Below, one piece after another: positions 35,078 through 46,100 of a stretch of DNA of 64,000 nt. The stretch's first letter is position 1; each line of letters begins with the position of its first letter. Location: positions 104,188,278 through 104,252,277 of the forward strand of contig CP136069.1 in NCBI GenBank assembly GCA_032622095.1. The letters are read 5' to 3'. Under the pieces are notes generated by a model. That model saw only the letters and a list, made by a program, of their open reading frames with translations, did not search any database and was not told the origin of the DNA. Both the position numbers and the translations under genes were made by a program. The DNA comes from Siphonodentalium dalli. Taxonomy: Eukaryota; Mollusca; Scaphopoda; Gadilida; Siphonodentaliidae.

Positions 35078-38000
35078 ATGTCCACACGGAAAGGAAAAGG
35101 TCGCGCAAAAAAGCAAAAGATTTCGTATTCACCATGTGATTGTTCCAATGTTTGTAACAGGACGACGAAACGTGGTGCGTGTCCTTGTCTGTCAAGGCAG
35201 TCTTTTTGCACATCGAGTTGCACCTGTGGATCATCTAAAATGCCTTGCCAGAATAGGCCGCTCACCAAGGGCTCAGTTCTTTCGGAGGAGCTCGGTTTGG
35301 GAGATCTGAGCAGCGATTCATCAGATGACGAGAGGGTAAACATTCTTTATCATATTTCATGCAAGTGCGAGCCAAAACGTTCGCGCATCACGTTGGCTGG
35401 GAGCGGATATGCACACCCCTGTTCTAAATTCACATGTGTGCATGAAATCAGATTCCCACTCATCTATCAACGCACAGCCAAACGTGCTGCGCGAAATATT
35501 TTCAAGACACATAACATGTATCATAATAAATTATAAGTAAAATGGAAAGGACGTTACATCTCTGATTAATTTGTATAAGGCCTGCCTCTGTAAAAAAAAA
35601 AAAACTGAAACGATAAATATTTTCCATGTCATGTGGCTGCTTCTTTCTGTCTAATTTTCATGTCATATGGCTGCTTCTTTCTGTCTTTAGTTCATCTGGA
35701 ACTCAAGGCTGCCATCATTTTATAATTTCAGGTCATTTCAGTTAGCTTCTATGAAGATGGCGATAATGTTAGGGAAGTTCTGTTACCTGAACACGGTGAC
35801 CTGGACGAAAGTCTGCAAGATGTAGCACGACGAACCCCTGCTGTATCTATACAGGTGAGTGAGCAATTATCAATGCACCTTGCTTGACATTTCTAAATAA
35901 AGGGCCAAGTGAATTTATTACTTTCTTCTGATATTGTTTCAGTCAAGTCTTTTATAAAGATAAATTCAGTGGTTTTAATTATATTTTTAATTTAGAATGT
36001 ATACACAGGTACAATAATAAACATACATAATTATGAAGAAACAATATTGAATGCTAGAATGTCCCACCCATCTATATTGGGTAGATTGGTAACAAAATTG
36101 TGCACATTATGACTAAATAATCATAAAATGTAAAATTTTGCATACCTTACTCGTATTTAAATTCGCGCAGTACTATTTTTCGCTCAGTTTTGAATTCGCG
36201 CATTTTGAATTCGCGCACCATGCTGCGCGAATTCAAAACTGATTAAATTATTTTCTTAAAATGCTCAGTTTTGATGAAAGTTTCAGATCTTAATCGTTAA
36301 TGAAGATACATGTGCATATTAAACACCATCACGGTGGCTTTACATCGTGTATAATTTAACATAACTGCATCAATGTCTTGAGAAGACGGCTGTTTATACG
36401 CTCCGAGTAATTATTCTGATATTGAAATAGTTACATAATTGAAATGAACTCGAAAGAAGTAAAACCACATGCACGTTTAAAAAAAAACTTACATCAGACA
36501 TATTGACATGACTATATCTCAGAACGTTCATTCACTGTGTAGTGCTAGTTGTGAAAAGGGGGACGTGCTTTCGTGCATCTTCAGTCAGCAATATGTGTAT
36601 TTATTATTTCAACAGCAATGATGATACGATGATGTGTGGCTGTATACTTATATCATACATATCAGTAATGGTTTTGATGTTGGTTACCCGCATGTAAATT
36701 ATAGTCCTACAAGCCTAATATTCGGACCAACCTTCCGTAGTCTATATACATGTACGTAACTCATCAACATATAGCCTTCTTGTTCCTCGGTGATTGGTAT
36801 ACACTTAGGAGTCGTACTATTTTTCGCTCAGTTTTAAATTCGCGCACCGACGGATGCGCGAAAAATAGTACTGCGAGAATTTAAATACGAGTAAGGTATA
36901 CAGTAAGTATCATTATGACACATTATTCAGAATTCTGAAGTCATCAGGCGTGTTGGGTAGTGTTGCAATCAAGATGTAATTCTGAACCAATGGGAGATTA
37001 TCACGGTTTGCTCAAAAAGTTGTGATGACATACTTATTGGAAAGCATATGCCACTTTCCTATGATTAAGGGCTCTGATGAGTAATCTGTTATATAAACAG
37101 ATATTAACTTGGTATGGTGACACACTAAACATGTGCAAAGGTTCATGCTTTAGTCAAAAATTTAACAATTACCTTGAAAAATGGTCTTAATTGACTCCAC
37201 TATTACATCGTAAATATGGAATAATAAAGTTCAATACACATTTTATCTTGACTTGCCTATCTCAAGATGCCAAAATAATATTTCAAGATCTGTACTTGCG
37301 CAAGTCGAGATCTCAAGATATTATCTTCAGTTTAGAGATATCCAGTTATCTTTCTTTATTTTATTTTGAAATCTCAAGTTGTAAGTTGAGATACTATCCC
37401 CCACAGCCAGATAGTATTGAGATACTATCCCCAGATAGTATATAAAAATAGAGGCCAATCACGATCGGCAGATGTTTAACCCATACCTTGGCAATAGTGA
37501 TTAGTTATTTTCATAAATCTGTACACCAATCTTTTCATGAGTATAAGACTTTCAACAATTCACAGTTTACTATTAATTAATAGTTCCCAAGTGGAATCAG
37601 ACTTATTGGGCAACTTGCTCACATAAACACAATATGACCATGGATATGGCATTAAATTTCAACCTATTAGGTCACATGTATGTGTTATAGAGTGATAACG
37701 CTGAATAACCCAACCAACAGACAGATGCACTATAGCTGTTAAAGATATAATAGTTACGAAATTAAGCACAAAACATCATAATAACTCTATTTATCTACTT
37801 CTTACATTGGAACCCGAGTCATAACATTATATTGTTGTGTTAGCTCATACTAAAAAGTTATGGGGTCATTGAAATTAGAGACCAATCAATACTTGAACAT
37901 CTATACACGTGAGGTGTATAGACCTGGATATTAAATATGATTGATAATTGTTGGATATAAAATATTTTAATGCAGAATTATCAGATAATGAAAGGTGAGA

Positions 38001-41000
38001 TATGAGAATGGTCAGATTGAAAATATTTTCATAACATTGGATTGCATACAGTATATCTATGGTTAATTTTATTCTAAGCTGATCATATGTACCAAATTTG
38101 GTGCTGATCAGATGAAAAATATTTAAGTCATCACAGCTTGTATGAATTCTATTTATAAACAAGAGTGAAAAGGGTTAACAAAACAATACCAAAATCCATA
38201 CAGAACGTGCTAAGAAAGACCTAGGTAAGAAATACTGAGGCAGATCATAAGAAAATTGTTTGACTTAGATGCATCAGATAGCATTTGTGTGCAGGGTTAA
38301 TTATTTTCTAAACCGATCAACCGATCGATACCAAAAACTATACAGGTGAGGGATGTGTCATCATAAACCTACATATCAAATATGAACACAATCTGACAAA
38401 AAACACTTTGGTTATAGCATTGGATAGCACATGCCCATGTATGGATGCAAAGTGTTTTGGCCGATTGATCCTAAAATGATCAGGGTTGTGGTCTGTAGGG
38501 CATGTGAAAGAATTTAATGATGCAAAGAGTAAAATGCAAGATGGCCAAATGACTCATTCCCATCTAGAGGTGACCCCGATGATCCATGTGATGTTTGATG
38601 ATGATCGGATCAGGGATGTGATCTGTAGGATGTGTCAAATGATTTAGTGATGCAAAGAGTAAAATCCAAGATGGCCACCAGCGGCCATGTTTTTTGGCCG
38701 ATTGATCCTAAAATGATCAGGGTTGTGGTCTGTAGGGTGTGTGAAAGTATTTAGTGATGCAAAGAGAAAATCCAAGATGGCTGATGGCGGCCATGTTTTT
38801 TGGCCCAATGACCCCAAAATAACTCTTGATACAATGAGTCCAAAATACATACAATTGCTCCGAAATTATATATTACGATTATATACTATGCTATGTACAA
38901 CCCAAAACAAATATTTTATTATCTGTTTGCATACATCGACATTTGGTTTCAAACATTTGTGCGGTATATATACATTTCTGTTCATGGCAATGGCACGTGT
39001 GTGCATGCAACTGCCACGGACACAACCGAGTTAAGGGTCATGATTTGATTGTCTTAAATGGACTATTTTATTATACAGAAAAGCATTTACATGCTATACC
39101 TCTCATTTATCGGAATTATTTAACTGTATAGTGTAATATATCATAAAACTGTGTCAGTTAATTAACTTGCGGCTGTACATTCAAAACATAAGGTCGCAAG
39201 GCCTCATGTGCCCAATCATATGTGCAGAAATGAACTGCAGAAAGTTGGCATGACTATGTTATACTAAACACCCAACGTATTTAGTCATACACATAGTAAA
39301 ATCCAAAATAGCCACTGGCAGTCATTTTTTAAAACAGAATTGGGAAAAAATGGTAAGCTCCCATCTATAGGTCACTCTGAAGATCCACATGATGTTTGAT
39401 GATCGGATGAGAGTTGTGCTAAAATATTTTTTAATATACAGAGTAAAATCCAAGATGGCCACTGTCAGCCATTTTTTAAAACAGAATTTGGAAATGAAAG
39501 TGTCAATGACACTGGAGCTCAATTTGGAGAGGGGATAATTTGATGCGTTACAGACTTACAGTCAATGGAGCGATTAGGAATGCGGAATGTTTAAATGTCT
39601 AAGTATAGTACTAAATAGCAAAATGAAGAGATATATATCAAGTAAAATCGAACTACTGGGAACTACTCAAAAACAGACGAGAAAATTCCAAACTTTACTT
39701 ATTCCACAAAATTATTCATAATCTGACCCCCGTGTATCTCCAAGACCTGGTTCCTCCAATCGTATCAGACGTATCAAGAATTAACACCCGAAACGCCAAA
39801 AACTTCAGACTTCCGCAATTTCACGCAAATTCCCATGACAAATCCTTCATATTGAACACAGCAGCCCTCTGGAATTCCCCGCCGGCGCCCACACGGGACA
39901 TAGTGGATCATGACGAGTTTAGAGCGACCATAAACAAATATTATGTAAAGAAAAACCCACGTTTCAAATACTGTTACACAAGAAAAGCCCAAGTAATTCA
40001 CGCTCGCCTTCGAAACTTCTGCAGTGATTTGAACTCACATAAATTCCAAAATTATATCTCTACCACTGACCGATGTCTGTGCGGCCAAATAGAAGATAAC
40101 TATCACTTTATATTCCAATGTCAGCGTTTTTCACTCCATAGACAAAATTTCCTTGATAACCTTCCAACTACTGTTATCCCATCGGTTAGTATCTTCCTAA
40201 TGGTGACGACGCCCTAAGTGTGGACACGAATCAAACAATTTTTGAAGAATTCCAAAAATACATAATTCATACAAAGCGATTTCAATAGTGATATTGAGCT
40301 CCAAAATAAAAAAAAAAAATTATATATATATAAATAATATATAGAATCTTACATTTTTAAACAAAACAAAACAAAAACAATACAACTCTTTCTCTCTCCC
40401 CTCTCTCATCTCTCTCTCAAAAACAAAACAAAACAACTCTTTCTCTCTCTCCCTCCTCTCCCTCTCTCATATCTCTCTCCCTCTCTCTCTCTTTATCTCT
40501 CATCCTCTCTCTCTCTTTATCTCTCATCCTCTCTCTCTCTTTATCTCTCATCTCTCTCCATCTCTCTTTATCTCTCTTTATCTCTCTTTATCTCTCTCTC
40601 TCATCTCTCTCCTATCCCTCTCTCCTATCTCTCATCTCTCTCCTTTCCCTCTCTCTTCTATCTCTCTCTCTCCTATCTCTCTCCTATTTCTCTCTCACCT
40701 CTCTCTCATCTCTCTCCTATCTCTCTCTCCTATCTCTCTCATGTCTCTCTCCTATCTTTCTCTCTCATCTCTCTCCTTTCTCTCCTCTCTCATCTCTCCT
40801 ATCTCTCTCCTATCTCTCTCTCTCCTTTCTCTCTCTCCTTTCTCTCTCTCTCTCCTATCTCTCTCTCCTATCTCTCTCTCATCTCTCTCCTTTCTCTCTC
40901 TCCTCTCATCTCTCTCATTCTCTCTCTCTCCTATCTCTCTCTCCTATCTCTCTCTCCTCTCATCTCTCTCTCACTCTCTCTCTCATTCTCTCTCTCTCCT

Positions 41001-43124
41001 ATCTCTCTCTCTCTCCTATCTCTCTCCTATCTCTCTCCTGTCTCTCTCTCCTTTCTCTCTCCTTTCTCTATCCTTTCTCTCTCTCCTCTCATCTCTCTCC
41101 TCTCCTCTCATCTCTCTCTCTCTCTCTCTCTCTCTGCCATCAAAACCCTAAATACAGTAATGCCCTAATTAATCAACTCTTTAACCACATAATTATGGGT
41201 AACTTTTCAGGATTTAGTTGGAAATATGGCTTGTTGCCATTCATCGGAAAGCTCTAGGGGAAAGCTTTTCGATGAATATCAACAAGCCATAATTCCGACT
41301 AAATCCTGAAAAGTTACCTATAATTCTGCTGTGGTTAAGAAGTCGATTAATTATAGCATTACTGTACATGTATATGCTCAGATTGAAACAATTTGCAAAA
41401 CATAATTAAAGAAAATAAATCACAGTATGCATAACCCACTAGACTGACTTATATTGCCAACATTATTTGGTTCAAAGAGTTGATTTCATTTTATTTATGT
41501 CTTTGCAGAATACTGAAGAAAGCGAATCTCCAGCAGAAGGAAGCCAATCTCCAGCAGAGAGGCAACAAGATTATAGTGAGGTCATTATTGCTAGATTATT
41601 TAGACATAATGCAATGACAATTTGAATTGAAATTTTTACAAAATATTGTATGTATACTGTGAAGATTAATTACATGCAAATCCAAGATGGCTGTTCAAAT
41701 TTGATAGCTTCCAACTAGATGTGATCCTAAACATGACTAAATGTTCCAATTAATATGGGCTGCAGGGTGTGCCGACATATTCAAATTTGAAAACCAAGAT
41801 GTAAAATTTTAAATCCGAGATGGCTGCTGGCTCCCATCTATAGGTCACCCTAAACGTCCATATTAAGTATGGTGCCGATCAGATGAGGGAGGAAATTGTT
41901 AAGAGACAGAAGCCAACCCATGACAATAGCTCAAACTTTCAACTACAGGGTTCATACAGGCAAGGCCAGATAAAATTCAAGGGCAATTTAAGGCCATTTC
42001 AAGGCTGAAAAACTCTGCCGAGCATGTGGATCATCCCGCAAACCACAAACACATTGTGCATATTCTGGCCTGTTGAACCATTGATTGTTGAAAGTACATT
42101 TCCCCATTGTTGGAAGATGAAAAGAACTTGCGAAGCGAAAAATTATTTATCAGAAAAGCATGTGCTTTTACAAGCAAAACATGCGCATACGTCACGAGTT
42201 AATTGAAGGACTTTCCAATAAAAGAGCAAAATTCAAGTACTTTTCAAGGCCTGTATGAACCCTGGACCATGATCAGTTGAACTGGAGTATTCTATTACTC
42301 ATTTGGATGGAACTTCAGTCTCTTTTCAAGCAACTCCAATCGAGTAGGAATCAGAATGTTTGATCGACGGGGGCAGATATTGCGGGGATCATCAGCCGTC
42401 TTCACTACTCGATCTCTCATCTTTAGCGACGAAACTTCTCGTTTTTCCACAATTTGTAACAGTAATTCTGGAATATAATTATATTTCTTTGCTTCTCTTA
42501 TCGGAACAACACTCCACTTCTTGCTCGATTTGTTGAAGGCTTGATGGTATCTGTAATTATAATAAACATTAATTTTAGGTCTTAGAAGGGATGAACAGGG
42601 ACCAGTTGTTAAATTTTGCAAAAAGAGTTGTTGCTGCAGAGCCAGATATGCTGCAGCATCTGGAAACGACTGAGATGGACACGTCTGAACCAACAACAAT
42701 TAACTCAGCCGGCCCATCAGGAGTTCGTACAGCACCCCCACCAACACCAAGGGATGGGAGGCCGCCATGGTGCAAGTGAGGCAGGTGCAGACCTATGCCC
42801 ACAGAAGCAGAGAACCTGTGTTGCAGAACAACAGAGGGGCCCTGCTTTTGCATTACAAATGCTGAACAAATGGACCATCTGTTGAACAGAACTGTACTTG
42901 AAGTTTCGGTTCTGTTTAGAAATAACACTCTTGGTTTACAGACACCAAGAGATAACAGAAATCTGCGCTATGCAGCGTATAGAAACTATACCTTCCATCG
43001 CCACGGAACACTTGGAGAAGAGCGGAGAAGACCTGTTCCATCCTGTGTTACATGTTTGATTCGGGATACATATCCAGACCCCAATGGAGTTTATGTTGGA
43101 TATATTCCAGGTCGGCTACACTGA
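35078..43124 (+). CDS. CXC-like cysteine-rich / P2X7 ballast-domain protein, four exons, with an in-frame TGA
   Basis: Exons are 35,078-35,335, 35,732-35,854, 41,509-41,580 and 42,579-43,124. All introns are GT-AG and all junctions are phase 0, giving 332 codons before the final TGA. Exon 1 encodes a basic start and a cysteine cluster (residues about 20-59, CxC-x3-C-x8-CxC-x6-C-x3-CxC-x6-C-x-N) resembling a CXC/tesmin DNA-binding domain, then an acidic Ser/Asp tail. Exons 2 and 3 are acidic linkers. Exon 4 matches the C-terminal ballast domain of P2X7: WCx[ ]GxC, MPTE..N.CC, C-I-T, N-R-x-L-R-x-A-A-Y-R, P-S-C and I-R-x-x-Y-P-x-x-x-G-x-Y. There are no P2X transmembrane segments, so it is not a channel; a nuclear role is inferred from the CXC-like part. 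Codon 218 (42,777-42,779) is TGA where the second Cys of WCxCGxC belongs. Intron 2 (5.65 kb) holds several transposons. Confidence 0.82.
36145..36896. mobile_element. TIR element, 752 bp, TA-flanked, ~46 bp TIRs
   Basis: The left end CCTTACTCGTATTTAAATTC continues through CAGTACTATTTTTCGC and is repeated inverted at the right end. TA flanks both sides. Next to each terminal repeat lies a subterminal phrase TCGCTCAGTTTTRAATTCGCG, with an additional inverted copy at about 36,220. There is no ORF. It lies in intron 2 of the CXC-ballast gene. Confidence 0.8.
36900..38430. other. Intron 2 sequence without a gene
   Basis: Near 37,385-37,440 a short tandem 'GATAGTATTGAGATACTATC' gives local dyads. 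At 37,448-37,500 the phrase 'CAATCACGATCGGCAGATG' is a fragment of the repeat found at 15,960 and 25,200. Nothing else is recognised. Confidence 0.4.
38440..39490. repeat. Cluster of AAGATGGCC / CCATCTAGAGGTGACC repeats
   Basis: At least four degenerate units with 'AAATCCAAGATGGC', 'GGCCATGTTTTTTGGCC' and 'CCCATCTAGAGGTGACC', belonging to the same family as 3,838-4,385 in the other orientation. An unrelated AT-rich piece (38,880-39,280) separates the two clusters. There is no coding content. Confidence 0.65.
39640..40260 (+). pseudogene. 5'-truncated LINE, C-terminal domain
   Basis: An open frame from about 39,640 to the stop at 40,217 reads like the tail of a jockey/CR1-type reverse transcriptase. 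It has the I-I-H-N-L-T-P-V-Y-L motif, a N-T-R-N-A segment, A-A-L-W-N-S-P, and the C-terminal knuckle C-L-C-G followed by H-F-I-F-Q-C. Only about 190 codons survive. It lies in the sense direction in intron 2 of the CXC-ballast gene and cannot be mobile. Confidence 0.82.
40381..41134 (+). repeat. Pyrimidine microsatellite (TCTCTC / CTATCTCTCT)
   Basis: About 750 bp of almost pure C/T on the plus strand, built of CTCTCT, CCTATCTCTC and CATCTCTCTC variants. It is in intron 2 of the CXC-ballast gene. The long Ser/Leu frame across it is an artefact of composition. Confidence 0.97.
41155..41364. mobile_element. Mariner-type foldback MITE, 210 bp, TA-flanked
   Basis: The element folds over nearly its full length. 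The left arm CAGTAATGCCCTAATTAATC with GGTAACTTTTCAGGATTTAG pairs with the right arm up to 41,364, around a loop near 41,260. TA flanks both ends (41,153-41,154; 41,365-41,366). Typical of Tc1/mariner-derived miniature elements. Confidence 0.85.
41680..41910. repeat. Fragment of the AAGATGGC repeat family
   Basis: The phrases 'AAATCCAAGATGGCTG', 'CCAACTAGATGTGATCC' and 'CTCCCATCTATAGGTCACCC' link it to the family at 3.8 kb and 38.4 kb. Located in intron 3 of the CXC-ballast gene. Confidence 0.6.
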
Positions 43125-46100
43125 ATAATTTGTTGGACTACCCAGGGGGTGCGGGAATATTTTTCCAAGCACTTGTGATCATGTTTTACTTTTTATTATT
43201 TTTGGGACCCACCTCTTGAAAACCTTGAACCTCCCGGACACATTGTGTATATATAAATGAATTATCGTGCTTTATACAGTTTTTGTCAATCAAATCCGGG
43301 TCAAACGAAGATGAAACGTTTTATAAAGCTCCTACGAGATAACTCGTAGTCAGCACCTGGGATGAAACTCATCAGTGGTCATCGCTGGTGCCAGCTACGA
43401 GTTATCTCGTAGGTAAATACATATTATGTTTTTGATGTCTTATTCGACGTAGTCTGTACCAATTATCATATATAAATTCATTTACCATGTCTTACAATGT
43501 AACATACGATATGCTTGTACATGTATAGCACTCTTCGTCATCTAAGACACTGACAATGTAATTGTATTTACCTACGAGATAACTCGTAGCTGGCACCAGG
43601 GATGAAACACTAATAAATTCCGTCTCAGTTGCCGACTACGAGTTATCTCGTAGTAGCCATATAACATGTTTCAGCATCATATGACCCGATATTGGTCGAA
43701 CCATTACTCATACATACGTAAAATATCATCTACTATCGACAAAACATCAAATCCCATGTTGGCCTACGGGATGTAATTACCCATTGGTTTTCGGCAGTGA
43801 ACGTGTTAATTACCTCACAACTCCTTCTTTTGTCTTGGCTATTTCTCGCCCAATATGTTTGTTGTTATCTATTGCTGCCAGCTGATTCCGCATCTTGTAT
43901 GCAGTGTATCTGTTCAAATTATACAAATATCACGATAAAACTGTCTGCATGAAAGATAGTTTATCTCTTTCTGAACTTGTTGGAATGACTTAGAGGCACA
44001 AAGAAATTTTGCGAAAACCATGTGCCAATGCATAATATTATATATGTGAGTCTCCCAAAGATATGTAATATAATATATTGGCCTAAACAATATTTACCTT
44101 GACCTTGTAAGCCAGTGAATTCTCATATATATGCAAGGTTCCCCAGTATATGTGATGCTGCATCAGCGCAGCTCCCATCATGAAAGGGTTTAATTAAGAT
44201 CTCAATTCTGCAGTGAATTACAACAAATGCACCACACAGAATATCCTCTGCAAAGGTGGCTTTCCGTTTATTAAAATTCTAATTTGAAAATTGTCTTATG
44301 ACAGACACAGGATGGGCATATTTTACACTCTGAGGACCATTACTTCATAAAATAAAAGTATCAGTGACACTGTACCTCAACTTGAGGAGGGTCCAGAAAC
44401 AAGCTTTGAAATAGAGTGTCTGTCATTTGTAGAATGAGGTCCCTAGAGGGTGAATTTAGTGATGCTAGCCCGCAAATGACAGACACCCTATTTCAAGGCT
44501 TGTCCAGAAAAGACCAAAATGCAAGACGGCCAATGTTTTTCATTGAAAATCGTTAAATTAAATAGTTCTCCTCTATAGGTGATCCCATTTTCAAAAGTTT
44601 AAAGATACTTACTGATAAGGAATTCTCTTTGGACAGTACATACTTATTAGTGAATGGAATAACTCCAGGAAACTTGTTTGTCTGAAAGAGAGAAAGGACA
44701 TTTGTTTACAGAAAGAACAAATTTGATTTGATTCTTTTCATGCCATTATAAATCCGCTTCAAAATCGTTTTTACACAACACAATAAGGTGATAAAAAGTT
44801 ATCTCTAATGACAATGAATGTGGATTCTTTCTGTGGTTAGTCTATTTTAACCTGGCTTTGTTTGATTGATAAGTATTTAACATATTTTAGTGCCTAAGCC
44901 ATATCCGAACTCATAGAGTGAAATTATTAAATTTCAATAGTAGTAATGTGGTCATATGTCTAATAAGAGTTGGCTTGGTTTTTTCCAATTTACTTGCAAG
45001 TTAATCTGTACTCAGTACATGGTCTCTGTGGTTGCGGGAAAACATATCCATTTATATAAGATAAACTAATGTTCTTAGTAGGTACACATGTATTTTGCTA
45101 TCTCTCTCTCATATATATGTGACATACATCACAATAAACCCCAATTTCAAGCACAATATGAAATGCTTCAGTGTGATTGAACTCATACAAACCTGGCGTT
45201 CTTTATATATTCCAGGTTCTTTGTAAACCTCTTGCTGAAAATTATATCCCTAAGGGCCCATGCAGCACTTGATTCACATTCAAGCCAAGGCTTATCTCTA
45301 TCAGTTTCGACGATGGGGATCTCGTGGTCACAGGTAGTCCAAGTCCCATCTTTCAGATACCAACCATGGATGTTGCATGCATGATGAACACATTTGTTGA
45401 AGTTATCCTACAATAATTTGAAAAAGTTCTAAATGGTTCTTCACATAATGCTTCAAGAACAACATTACATGTCATCCGAGGAAAGGTGCAGTTATTTCCA
45501 AAATTTACTTCTTCCAAGAAATGGCTAAAAACTGTCTATAAACATTCCATTTTGGGTTCATTAGTTCGCCTAAAATACTATGGAAAATATATACTTATGC
45601 GTTAAGGATTCTCATTTGTTGTCAAACATTTGAAAGTTGCAACCGGGAGGGGGGGGGGGGTGGTTGGGGGGGGGGGGTGCAAATGATTTTTGTGATACCT
45701 TGAATTTAGATCTGGTTTAAATCCCCAAATCAAGACCCTCTAGCCATGTCCCTAACAGGAGCAGCCATAATAAACACACCGCACAAAAGTACTTATTTCA
45801 CAAAACATATGAGACTGGGATTTGTTTATCTAGATTAAGTTGTTGTTGTTATATTTGAATTTGAAATAATATATCATCGGTAAGTTGGTTTAATGTACAA
45901 TTTTACTATCAATAGTTATCAACCTAGACATGAAATGGAGTATTCACCGATAATTGGATCACAAAACATGCTTTTGCGGTATATGCAACAATAATAATGA
46001 ACAAAGTTATTTAGATGAAATTACCGCAAGTGTTTCTGCATCTTGTCCACAATTTTGAGCAGAATGCCAAAGATGGCGATTAACAAAAGGAATCCATGCC

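Noticed and set aside
40741-41151. 136-codon Ser/Leu-rich open frame
   Set aside because: It is a translation of a CT microsatellite and has no biological composition.
42591-42779. Separate short gene ending at the TGA
   Set aside because: The same frame continues directly with conserved ballast-domain residues and the upstream exons join in phase, so it is one gene with an internal TGA.
43332-43412. Stem-loop with ATGA after the CXC-ballast stop as a SECIS element
   Set aside because: The ATGA lies in the loop region of a symmetric foldback, and I cannot see the paired GA quartet or the apical AA expected of SECIS. The motif is shared by two repeat units, pointing to a repeat.
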